Part shown: piece after piece, positions 21,126-31,649 of the stretch
How the letters are laid out: each line of letters opens with the position of its first letter
How positions within the stretch are numbered: position 1 is the first letter of the stretch
Source of the DNA: Pseudomonas guariconensis
Lineage (GTDB): Bacteria > Pseudomonadota > Gammaproteobacteria > Pseudomonadales > Pseudomonadaceae
NCBI RefSeq assembly: GCF_900102675.1
Contig: NZ_FMYX01000002.1
Coordinates: forward strand, 124,001-188,000
Length of the DNA: 64,000 nt
Direction: 5' to 3'
Program-made: the position numbers and the translations under genes
The notes under the pieces: model-generated
Database searches by the model: none
The model's input: the letters and a program-made list of their open reading frames with translations, nothing else
Told to the model about the DNA's origin: nothing

Positions 21126-22661
21126 ATGCCAATGGACGCTAAGGTACCAAGCCAGATTCCACCCACGCTCGATGCCTGGGTAAAACTGCTCGATGGCATC
21201 CGCCTGCCAGTACCCAAGGAGAGTCATGACCGGGTACTGGCCGCCATCAACGATAGCCGGCGCTCTTTGCGCGACATCGCCGAACTCATGCAGGACAGCC
21301 CAGCGCTGGTGCTTTCGGTGATGCGCGAGGCGAACCATCCGGCCAACGCCAGCCAGGCCGAACCCGCCGAAAGCCTGGAAGTCGCCCTCAATCGCCTAGG
21401 TCTGGCCCGCACCGCGAGCCTGCTGGCACGTCTGCCTGCCGTCCCTGGCGAAGATATTCCGCCGGTACTACGTCAGTTCCTGCTGATCAGCCAGCACGCT
21501 GCCCAGCAGGCCAGTGGCCTGTTCGCCAGCCGCCTGGCCCGGTTGTGGCAAGAGATCCATTGGGGCAGCCTGTTGTTCCTGTCACCACTGTGGCCCCTGG
21601 CTTTGGCCTACCCTAAATTGCTCGATGCCTGGGAACTGCGAGTCATCCACAAGGGCGAGGAGGCCGCCGAAGTCGAGCAGGCACTGTTCGGCGTGCGCAT
21701 CGTGACCCTGTGCCAGGCCATGGCCGAGCAATGGCGCTTGCCCGGCTGGGTGACCCAGGGTTATCGCCTGCTGCTCGATGAGCGCGAACAATTGGCCCAG
21801 ATCCTGACCATCGCGCGCGAGCAGGATGCCTTCACCCAGCAACAGCGTCTGGATGAAGAGCCCGGGCTGCGCCGCTGGTTCAACCAACCGGCCAACACCG
21901 TGCTGCTGGCCAACGGACTGGCTCTGGCGGCGCAGGTGGGCTGGGACAACCCTCACCTACTGCGCTGGCAGTTGCTGACGGCCTTGTACCTACAAACCTC
22001 GCTCGACGATGTCCAGCAACAGGTTCACCAGCAAGCGGCAGCCAGTGCCCGGCACCACGCCCGGCACGCCCTGTTCCATCCCGCCGAAGCGCTGCTCTGG
22101 CCCTGGCACCAGCGGCGACCGCATCCAGACATGCTCGCACCTGAGCCACCCACCAGTAAGGATCTGGAACACTGGCGCAAAATCTGTGGCGAGTTGCTGG
22201 TCCAACCCAGCCCGTTCACCACCATCCTGCACCTGAGCACCCAGGCGCGCGAAGCCCTCCTGGCCTGCGGCATGCAGCGGGTCATGCTGCTGGCGCTCGA
22301 CAGACCCAATGAATGCCTGCGTGTTCAGCAGACCGCAGGTCTGCCCCCGGAGGCAGCCTCGCTGGTGCTGCCACTGAACCAGAGCAAATTGTTGCAACGG
22401 CTGATGGGCCAGGCAGCGCAACTGCGCCTGACGCCGGAGAACCACGCCCAGTTCTCGGCCTTGCTGCCAACTCCTTTGCGAGCACTGCTGTCCAGCGAGC
22501 ATTTGTTGCTGCGCTCGCTGGCAGTCAACGGCCAGGTGACGATGCTGATGATCGCCGACCAAGGCGGCAGGCCCATGGCCGATGTCAGCGTGCAGGCTTT
22601 CGGCAAGACAGCCCAATGCACCGAGCGTGCCCTGTCGGCCTTTACCAACCGCAACGCTTGA
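21126..22661 (+). CDS. HDOD-domain signalling protein
   Basis: This cytoplasmic protein of 511 residues has an N-terminal HDOD domain (about 10-210), the non-hydrolytic relative of HD phosphodiesterases seen in signalling adaptors. The remainder is an alpha-rich middle and a C-terminal region resembling a degenerate GAF-like sensor (LALDRPNECLRVQQTAGL). The ATG at 21126 is chosen because upstream residues overlap the motA promoter; another ATG lies two codons on. Function is unknown. It is divergent from motA and precedes rhdA, but that position does not prove a link to motility. Confidence 0.82.
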   Translation: MPMDAKVPSQIPPTLDAWVKLLDGIRLPVPKESHDRVLAAINDSRRSLRDIAELMQDSPALVLSVMREANHPANASQAEPAESLEVALNRLGLARTASLLARLPAVPGEDIPPVLRQFLLISQHAAQQASGLFASRLARLWQEIHWGSLLFLSPLWPLALAYPKLLDAWELRVIHKGEEAAEVEQALFGVRIVTLCQAMAEQWRLPGWVTQGYRLLLDEREQLAQILTIAREQDAFTQQQRLDEEPGLRRWFNQPANTVLLANGLALAAQVGWDNPHLLRWQLLTALYLQTSLDDVQQQVHQQAAASARHHARHALFHPAEALLWPWHQRRPHPDMLAPEPPTSKDLEHWRKICGELLVQPSPFTTILHLSTQAREALLACGMQRVMLLALDRPNECLRVQQTAGLPPEAASLVLPLNQSKLLQRLMGQAAQLRLTPENHAQFSALLPTPLRALLSSEHLLLRSLAVNGQVTMLMIADQGGRPMADVSVQAFGKTAQCTERALSAFTNRNA

Positions 22662-22707
22662 GCCTTAGGCTACAATCGCCTCCTCTATTCCACCCTGGAG
22701 ATCGTGG

Positions 22708-23517
22708 ATGACTGACTTTTCCGGCTTGCCCCTGGTGATCGAACCGGCCGACCTGCTCGCGCGCCTGGATTCGCCACAGCTGATCCTCGTCGACCTGACC
22801 AGCGTCAATCGCTATGGCAGCGGGCACATCCCTGGCGCCCGGTTCGTCGATCCCAAGCGCACCCAGCTGGGACAACCACCGGCACCAGGGTTGCTGCCGG
22901 CGCGGGCTGACCTGGAGAAGCTGTTCGGTGAACTCGAGCACCGGGACGATGCGGTCTATGTGGTGTACGACGATGAAGGGGGCGGCTGGGCCGGGCGCTT
23001 CATCTGGCTGCTCGATGTCATCGGGCACACGCGTTACCACTACCTCAATGGCGGCATCCAGGCCTGGCCCGCTGACAAGCTCAGCGTTGAAATCCCGCCA
23101 AGCGGCGGCAGCCCGGTCAGCCTGCAACTGCATGCAGAGCCCACCGCCACCCGCGAATACCTGCAAAGCCGATTGGGCGCGGCGGACCTGGCCATCTGGG
23201 ACGCCCGCAGCCCCGGCGAGTACAAAGGCGAGAAAGTCCTGGCCGCCAAAGGCGGGCACATTCCCGGCGCGGTCAACTTCGAGTGGACCGCAGGCATGGA
23301 CCTGAACGACCACCTGCGCATCCGCTCGGACATGGCCGACATCCTGCAACAACTCGGCATCACCCCGGACAAGGAAGTGATCACTCACTGCCAGACCCAC
23401 CATCGTTCCGGCTTCACCTATCTGGTGGCCAAAGCCCTCGGCTATCCACGAGTGAAGGCCTACGCCGGCTCTTGGGGCGAATGGGGCAACCATCCGGACA
23501 CGCCTGTAGAAGTTTGA
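22708..23517 (+). CDS. rhdA: Thiosulfate sulfurtransferase (rhodanese)
   Basis: This is a 269-residue tandem-domain rhodanese that moves sulfane sulfur from thiosulfate to cyanide or other thiophiles. The active loop is in the second domain, CQTHHRSG, identical in form to the Azotobacter/Pseudomonas RhdA loop. The first domain has Asp in place of the catalytic Cys (VVYDDEGG), as expected for the inactive half. GGAG precedes the ATG. psd follows 17 bp downstream on the same strand. Confidence 0.95.
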   Translation: MTDFSGLPLVIEPADLLARLDSPQLILVDLTSVNRYGSGHIPGARFVDPKRTQLGQPPAPGLLPARADLEKLFGELEHRDDAVYVVYDDEGGGWAGRFIWLLDVIGHTRYHYLNGGIQAWPADKLSVEIPPSGGSPVSLQLHAEPTATREYLQSRLGAADLAIWDARSPGEYKGEKVLAAKGGHIPGAVNFEWTAGMDLNDHLRIRSDMADILQQLGITPDKEVITHCQTHHRSGFTYLVAKALGYPRVKAYAGSWGEWGNHPDTPVEV

Positions 23518-23534
23518 AATTCCAAGGAAACCCA

Positions 23535-24398
23535 ATGAAATCCCGTTTGTTCATCATCAGCCAGTACCTGCTGCCGCATCACCTGCTCTCGCGGCTGGCC
23601 GGCTGCGTCGCCGAATGCCGCGCCCGCTGGTTCAAGAACGCCTTCACCGCCTGGTTCGCCAAGCGCTACCAGGTGAACATGTCCGAGGCATTGGTCGAAG
23701 ACCTGACCGCCTACGAACATTTCAACGCCTTCTTCACCCGCGCCCTGAAGCCAGGCGCCCGCCCGCTGGACGAAACCCCAGGCGCCATCCTGTGCCCGGC
23801 CGATGGTGCCGTCAGCCAGCTCGGTCCGATCGAGCATGGCCGTATCTTCCAGGCCAAAGGGCACAGTTTCAGTGCCCTGGAACTGCTCGGCGGCGATCCC
23901 GCCCTGGCCGAGCCCTTCATGGGGGGGGAGTTCGCCACTATCTACCTGTCGCCTAAGGACTACCATCGCGTGCACATGCCACTGGCCGGCACCCTGCGAG
24001 AAATGGTCTACGTGCCAGGCCGGCTGTTCTCGGTCAACCAGACCACTGCCGAGAACGTACCCGAGCTGTTCGCCCGCAACGAGCGTGTAGTCTGCCTGTT
24101 CGATACGGAGCGTGGCCCGATGGCTGTAGTGCTGGTCGGCGCAATGATCGTGGCCTCGATCGAGACGGTCTGGGCAGGCCTGGTCACGCCACCCAAGCGT
24201 GAACTCAAGACCTTCCGCTACGACGAAGGCAGCCGTGCCCCTATCCACTTGGAGAAAGGCGCCGAACTGGGCCGTTTCAAGCTGGGTTCGACCGCAATCG
24301 TGCTTTTTGGCCCAGAGCAGGTGAAGTGGGCGCAAAGCCTGGGTGCAGGCTCTGCGGTACGTATGGGCGAGTTGCTCGCACAGCCTGCCCAAGCCTGA
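23535..24398 (+). CDS. psd: Phosphatidylserine decarboxylase
   Basis: Psd makes phosphatidylethanolamine from phosphatidylserine at the inner membrane. The 287-residue proenzyme carries the self-cleavage motif LGST (Ser252 becomes the pyruvoyl group) near its C terminus. The start MKSRLFIIS is fixed by AAGGAAA six bases upstream; the open frame itself runs back into rhdA. The gene is co-directional with rhdA, and a bidirectional terminator follows. Confidence 0.97.
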   Translation: MKSRLFIISQYLLPHHLLSRLAGCVAECRARWFKNAFTAWFAKRYQVNMSEALVEDLTAYEHFNAFFTRALKPGARPLDETPGAILCPADGAVSQLGPIEHGRIFQAKGHSFSALELLGGDPALAEPFMGGEFATIYLSPKDYHRVHMPLAGTLREMVYVPGRLFSVNQTTAENVPELFARNERVVCLFDTERGPMAVVLVGAMIVASIETVWAGLVTPPKRELKTFRYDEGSRAPIHLEKGAELGRFKLGSTAIVLFGPEQVKWAQSLGAGSAVRMGELLAQPAQA

Positions 24399-24410
24399 GT
24401 CATCGCCACG

Positions 24411-24441
24411 AAAAAAGGCCCCGCACAGGCGGGGCCTTTTT
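24411..24441. terminator. Bidirectional terminator between psd and serB
   Basis: The sequence AAAAAAGGCCCCGC, a four-base loop, then GCGGGGCCTTTTT gives a T tract on both strands. It separates the convergent ends of psd and serB. Confidence 0.92.
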
Positions 24442-24469
24442 CATGGTGCTACGTCATTAGGCGCCAACC

Positions 24470-25684
24470 TCAGCTACGCGCGTCGCGATCCCGTAGGCCC
24501 AGCAGGTACAGCACGCCATCGAGCCCCAGGGTGGAGATTGCCTGCTTGGCCGACTGGCGCACCAGCGGCTTGGCACGGAAAGCCACACCCAGGCCGGCCA
24601 GCGACAGCATCGGCAGGTCGTTGGCGCCATCACCCACGGCAATGGTCTGTTCCAACTGCAGGCCTTCTTCGCTCGCCAGTTGCTGCAGCAGATCGGCCTT
24701 GCGCTGCGCATCGACGATCGGCTCAACAGCGACGCCGGTGACCTTGCCGTCGACCACTTCCAGTTCGTTGGCAAAGACATAGTCGATGCCCAGGCGCGCT
24801 TGCACCTGCTTGGCGAAGTAGGAGAAGCCACCAGACAAGATCGCTGTCTTGTAGCCCAGCCGCTTGAGCTCGGCGAACAGGTGCTCGGCCCCCTCCGTCA
24901 GGCGCAGGGAAGCGCCGATCTGGTCCAGCACGCCAACATCCAAGCCCTTGAGCAAGGCCATGCGCTCCTTGAAGCTGGCACGGAAATCCAACTCACCGCG
25001 CATGGCGCGCTCGGTGATCGCCGCCACTTGCTCGCCCACACCGGCGGCCTTGGCCAGCTCGTCGATCACTTCAGCCTCGATCAGCGTCGAGTCCATGTCG
25101 AACACGGCCAGGCGCCGGTTGCGGCGGAACAGGTCATCTTTCTGGAAGGCGATGTCGACGCTCAGCTCCTCGGCCAGGGCGAAGAAGTCCGCGCGCAGGG
25201 CCTGGGAATCACTCGGCTCGCCGCGTACGGAAATCTCGAGACTGGCCTTGCTCTTCTCGCACGAGGCATCCAGCGACACCCGAGCGGACAGGCGCTCGAT
25301 GCGCTCGATGGTCAGGCCGTACTGGCTGATCACAGCACTGACCCGCTGCAACTGCTCCGGTGTCACTTTGCGGCTGAGCAACGTCACGATATGGCGTGCC
25401 TCGCCCTGGCTGTCGGCCCAATGCTGGTAGTCGGCCTCGGAAATGGGCGTGTAGCGGGCCTGCAGGTTCAGCGCATGAGCTTTGGCCTGAACGCTCTGCA
25501 GCAAGTTGGTGGCCACTTCGTTGTCCGGGATATCGACCAGAATGCCGAAGGACAGGGTGCCATGCATCACCGCCAGGCCGATGTCGAGAATGTTCACACC
25601 GCCCTGGACCAGGACGCCAGTGATGGCCGCAGTGAGACCGGGACGGTCTTCACCAGTGATGTTGATCAGGACGATTTCGCGCAA
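24470..25684 (-). CDS. serB: Phosphoserine phosphatase
   Basis: SerB performs the last step of serine synthesis. The 404-residue protein has two N-terminal ACT-type domains (about 1-170) and a HAD phosphatase domain with the nucleophile motif DMDSTLIEAE, the ILSGGF segment and GDGANDLPML. The start codon is TTG at 25684, giving MREIVLINITGEDRPG. GGAG lies about eight bases upstream and the family begins here; an upstream ATG adds non-conserved residues. It is divergent from the YtjB/AhpA-like gene. Confidence 0.95.
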   Translation of the reverse strand: MREIVLINITGEDRPGLTAAITGVLVQGGVNILDIGLAVMHGTLSFGILVDIPDNEVATNLLQSVQAKAHALNLQARYTPISEADYQHWADSQGEARHIVTLLSRKVTPEQLQRVSAVISQYGLTIERIERLSARVSLDASCEKSKASLEISVRGEPSDSQALRADFFALAEELSVDIAFQKDDLFRRNRRLAVFDMDSTLIEAEVIDELAKAAGVGEQVAAITERAMRGELDFRASFKERMALLKGLDVGVLDQIGASLRLTEGAEHLFAELKRLGYKTAILSGGFSYFAKQVQARLGIDYVFANELEVVDGKVTGVAVEPIVDAQRKADLLQQLASEEGLQLEQTIAVGDGANDLPMLSLAGLGVAFRAKPLVRQSAKQAISTLGLDGVLYLLGLRDRDARS

Positions 25685-25820
25685 GACCGGGCTCCGACTT
25701 CGATGAAAAATGCGCATTCTACCGATTTTCCGTGACCATCGGGCGCTACCGATACTTTGCCGACAAAACACGGCTCGCTATACTGCGCAACACCTTTTTC
25801 GCCATAAAGAGCCGCGCTCT

Positions 25821-27269
25821 GTGAACCGGCCCACGCCAGTCAAACCTGATAACTTCTTCCTGATGATCTTCCGAGCCCTGCGCCAGCGTCGCGTTCCGCT
25901 GGCTCTGCGCATCGCCAGCCACAATATTTTCCTGGTGGCCCTGGCGCTGGTGATCTATGCCTGCGTCATGGGTCTGCAGTTCCGGCAGGCCATGCATGAG
26001 CAGGCCGACGCCCTCGGCCAGAGCCTGACCATCCAGACCGCCAACTCGGCGACCGAGCTGCTGGTGTCGAATGACATCCTCAGCCTCAACGTATTGCTGG
26101 GCAATCTGGTGAAGAATCCGCTGGTGGCCCATGCGGCCATCTACAGCGTGGACAACCGCATGCTGGCCGAAGCCGGCCAACGGCCGAAGAACGGACTGCT
26201 GGGCGAGGCTGAAGGGCTTTACCAGACCAAGATCACCTTCCAGGACGTGACCGCCGGGCAACTGCGCATCAGCCTGGACATGAGTCAGTTCCAGCAGCCG
26301 ATGACCATCAGCCTGCAGAGCATGGGTATCCTCGGCGGCATCCTGCTGGCCTTGGCACTGGCCCTGAGCCTGCGCCTGGGCCGTCACATCACCACGCCGC
26401 TCTTGCAGTTGCGCGTGTGGCTGCGCGACCCGCACCCATATACGCCTGCAACCGACCGTCAGGACGAGATCGGCGACCTGGCGCGTCAGTTGCACACCCG
26501 CCTGGCACCACCCCCGCCGCCAGAACCGGAGGAAATCGAAGAAGATTTCGAGGACCTGGACGAAGTCGTCGTTACCCCCAAGGCCACGACAAAAACCAAG
26601 CTCGCAACTGAAGACGACGAGGACGATGATGCCTTCGCCGGTCTGATCGACGCCGAGGACAGCCACGCCAAGCCTGTCGCTGCTGTGTCCGACGAGCCGC
26701 AGTACAGCGCCGTGCTCGCCGTGCAACTGGGCTCCCAGGAGCAACTGCGCCGCCTGCCCCGCACACGCCTGACCGAGTTGCTGGAGCGCTATCGCGACTG
26801 CCTGGAGCAGGCCGCATCGCTGTATGACGGCGAGACCTACACCCTCAACGATGGCAGCACCCTGCTGCTGTTCCACAGTCGCGACTGTGGCGAGGATTAC
26901 CTGACCAATGCCATCTGCTGCGGCGAACTGCTACGGGCGCTGGGCCATGCCTTGCAGATCGAGGTGGCCGACAGTGGCATCACCCTGCAACTGCAGCTGG
27001 GCTTGGTCCTGGCAGACGACCTGCAGGGTCTGGAGCAGGTCGACCTGCTGATGACCGAAAAAGCCCAGGATGCCCTGGCGCTCTCGCAGCACAGCCGTAA
27101 CTTGCTGCTGGTGGAGCGCAAGATCAGCGATGATGGACTGATTCGTCAACGAGCCCGCATCCGCCCGATAGCCAGCCCAGAAGGCGCCTGCTGCGTCGAG
27201 CGACTGATGGAGCCCTATCCGTCCATGCTCGAGCGCCAGTTGGCGCGCATGCACGAGCGCCGGGCCTGA
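25821..27269 (+). CDS. YtjB/AhpA-family membrane protein with cyclase-like C-terminal domain
   Basis: This 482-residue inner-membrane protein has a helix at about 33-53 and a periplasmic domain of about 105 residues. A second helix at about 160-185, a HAMP-like stretch and an extremely acidic linker (about 233-281) follow. The C-terminal domain has the order of elements of class III nucleotide cyclases, but Gln302 replaces the first metal Asp while Asp344 (LNDGS) is kept, so it is probably inactive. The start is GTG (MNRPTPVK). E. coli ytjB also neighbours serB. The cyclase reading is my inference. Confidence 0.8.
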   Translation: MNRPTPVKPDNFFLMIFRALRQRRVPLALRIASHNIFLVALALVIYACVMGLQFRQAMHEQADALGQSLTIQTANSATELLVSNDILSLNVLLGNLVKNPLVAHAAIYSVDNRMLAEAGQRPKNGLLGEAEGLYQTKITFQDVTAGQLRISLDMSQFQQPMTISLQSMGILGGILLALALALSLRLGRHITTPLLQLRVWLRDPHPYTPATDRQDEIGDLARQLHTRLAPPPPPEPEEIEEDFEDLDEVVVTPKATTKTKLATEDDEDDDAFAGLIDAEDSHAKPVAAVSDEPQYSAVLAVQLGSQEQLRRLPRTRLTELLERYRDCLEQAASLYDGETYTLNDGSTLLLFHSRDCGEDYLTNAICCGELLRALGHALQIEVADSGITLQLQLGLVLADDLQGLEQVDLLMTEKAQDALALSQHSRNLLLVERKISDDGLIRQRARIRPIASPEGACCVERLMEPYPSMLERQLARMHERRA

Positions 27270-27394
27270 GCTTCAGGAACGATTGGGGCCGAGCCAGCGC
27301 ACCGTAGGAGCTGGCTCAACCTGCGAGGGTCCGTACACCGGCCTTCTAATTCGCAACCGTTCCAACAGCTCGAATCACCAGCACTTCACGAAGC

Positions 27395-27426
27395 AAAAAA
27401 AAGCCCGCATCGCTGCGGGCTTTTTT
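27395..27426. terminator. Bidirectional terminator
   Basis: A GCCCGCA/TGCGGGC stem is flanked by eight A on the left and six T on the right. It serves the convergent YtjB/AhpA-like gene and the PqiC-like gene. The 120 bases before it contain a single degenerate REP-like segment (TAGGAGCTGGCTCAACCTG) and nothing else recognised. Confidence 0.92.
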
Positions 27427-27438
27427 GTGTCTATCGGT

Positions 27439-28152
27439 TTAGAACCGGTAGACCTCCATGTCGGTCCGAATCGGCGAGGCCATCGGAATCTTTGGCTTCT
27501 CAGGCCCCTTCTTGACCTGAACCGGGGCGGACTTGCGTTGAGGCGGGGTCTCTTCAGCAATTGCCGGCTGGTTAGCCAGCGGTTTGACCGCAACACTGAG
27601 CTGCTCGGCCAGCTTCTGCAGCAATTGCCCCTGGGCCTGCACCTGGGACGCCTCGGAGCCCTCGTGTGGCTGCTCCAGGTGAACGATACGGTTATCCCGT
27701 ACCTTGCCGCGACGATCGAGCAGGCGCCACTGGGCGTCGAGAATCGCCGGCTGGTTCTTGCCCGAATCCAGGCGGGTAATCGACAGCAACACTTGCACGT
27801 CAGGATTGAAACCGGCGGTCGCCGGGGCCAGGACCACGCGCTGGCTGTCCAGACGCCAGGCCAATTGGCGAACCAGCAACTGATCGATGTCCGAGGACAA
27901 ACTGCCGGCCCAACGACCGTCGGTCGCCGAGGTCAGGCTGCCATCAGGCTGACGCTGCAGGAAGGTTTCACGTTGCAGGTAATCGGCGACCGATACCGGG
28001 CCGAGCACAACCGCCATGCCGGCGCTCTGCGAGGGCTGGCCTGGATCACCGCTGTCCAGCTGATACAAGGCTACCGGCTGATGCATGCTGCATCCGCTCA
28101 GTCCCAGCAGACCTGTCATCAACAGCGCAAATGGAAGGCGCAGAAATTTCAT
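27439..28152 (-). CDS. PqiC-like outer-membrane lipoprotein
   Basis: This is a 237-residue lipoprotein with signal peptide and lipobox LSGC (Cys21). The body matches the ABC-type transport auxiliary fold of PqiC/YmbA, including the ALYQLDSG start of the domain. PqiC proteins sit in the outer membrane as receivers for MCE-type lipid bridges (PqiB). No pqiA or pqiB lies alongside, so any partner must be elsewhere. The last 40 residues are Pro/Lys-rich. It lies 175 bp after parC on the same strand. Confidence 0.82.
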   Translation of the reverse strand: MKFLRLPFALLMTGLLGLSGCSMHQPVALYQLDSGDPGQPSQSAGMAVVLGPVSVADYLQRETFLQRQPDGSLTSATDGRWAGSLSSDIDQLLVRQLAWRLDSQRVVLAPATAGFNPDVQVLLSITRLDSGKNQPAILDAQWRLLDRRGKVRDNRIVHLEQPHEGSEASQVQAQGQLLQKLAEQLSVAVKPLANQPAIAEETPPQRKSAPVQVKKGPEKPKIPMASPIRTDMEVYRF

Positions 28153-28327
28153 TCATCCCATCCAAGCGGTCGCCCAGGGGCAAACCGCAGTGATACTCAT
28201 GTAGATTCTTACGGGCACACGGCCACGCCGGTACCGCAAGGGCACTATCATCCGCGAAATAACCGCCCGACTCCAGCATTTCTGCCTGAAATGACGCTGT
28301 AATTGCCGCTTCAGACAGACAGCCGGT

Positions 28328-30601
<2,274 letters not shown>

Positions 30602-30662
30602 TCAGGTTCTGGCGCGACGGCAACTACCGCCGCGCCGGGTAAATTCAAATCGGCCGGCAAGC

Positions 30663-31649
30663 CTACGGCTTGGCGTTCCAGCCACCTTCAGGGGCCGCGA
30701 AACGCCAGACGATTGGACGAGCCTCACCATCGGCACGATCGCCGTTGTTGTTGTCCACACCCACCCAGGCACCTTTGGCGTCGATCACCAACGCCTCGGC
30801 CAGCCCATACGGTTGGTCGTAGCGGCGCGATTCAACCAAGGCATCGGCGGCGAACGACCAGCAACGCTCGACCTGCCCGCTCTCGCTGTCACGGCGGCAG
30901 ATGCGATAGGCGTTGCGTTCGAGGGTGTACAGTTTGCCCTCGTACCATGCCAGGTCGGAGAAGTCCCGCGCCATGGCCTGCGGATTGGGCATTTGCTTGG
31001 GCTGCATTTCGACGCCCGCCTCGCTGAGCAACACACAGCTGCGTGCGCAGTTCCAGACCGACTGCTGGCGTTCTACCAGCAGCAGACCGCGTCGCTCCCG
31101 CTCGGCCGCCAGCCACAGACGATCCCCGGACGGGTGGACTGCCAGCCCTTCGAACAGTGCATTGAAGTGCAGCAGCATGCCGCTGGCACGCGCCTGGCGC
31201 ACCATGGCCGGGTCGATCTTCAGCCAGCGCGGTTCGCCATCGGCAGGCAGTTGCAACACCGCGGCATGGGCTTCGCTGATCAGGTAGAAGTTGCCGGCCT
31301 GATCACAGCTGATGCCCTCGAAGTCCAGCTCGCCGCCGCGGATATAAGAGGCCGCCCAATTACGCGACTTCAATCCCCAAGGCAGACCGCTCTCCGGCAC
31401 CGGTGGCGGGGTGAACGTCAGTGGCTGGGCACGCCAGGTCCGGTCCTGCTGATCGAGGCGGTAGATGCGGTCGTCGTCCCGGTCGGACACCGTCCACAAG
31501 GCCCCACGGCACCAGGCCAGGCCCGACAGGTTGCCTCCGCGCATGCCATCGACCGGGTGTTCCTCGCTCATCTTGAGCTCAGGCCAGTTGGCCGCCAGGC
31601 TCGGCAAGGCGACCAACAGCAGGCAGACCGCTGCGAGCAGGCGGGTCAA
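30663..31649 (-). CDS. Exported esterase-like phytase-family protein
   Basis: This 328-residue secreted protein has a signal peptide (about 1-19, cleavage after SLAA). A beta-propeller-like body matches the esterase-like activity of phytase family, with repeats such as LSGLAWCRGALWTVSDRDDDRIYRL and FEGISCDQAGNFYLISE. The start is TTG overlapping the parE stop (TTGA), with GAGG seven bases upstream, so translation is probably coupled to parE. Substrate and role are unknown. A link to chromosome segregation is suggested only by position. Confidence 0.8.
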   Translation of the reverse strand: MTRLLAAVCLLLVALPSLAANWPELKMSEEHPVDGMRGGNLSGLAWCRGALWTVSDRDDDRIYRLDQQDRTWRAQPLTFTPPPVPESGLPWGLKSRNWAASYIRGGELDFEGISCDQAGNFYLISEAHAAVLQLPADGEPRWLKIDPAMVRQARASGMLLHFNALFEGLAVHPSGDRLWLAAERERRGLLLVERQQSVWNCARSCVLLSEAGVEMQPKQMPNPQAMARDFSDLAWYEGKLYTLERNAYRICRRDSESGQVERCWSFAADALVESRRYDQPYGLAEALVIDAKGAWVGVDNNNGDRADGEARPIVWRFAAPEGGWNAKP

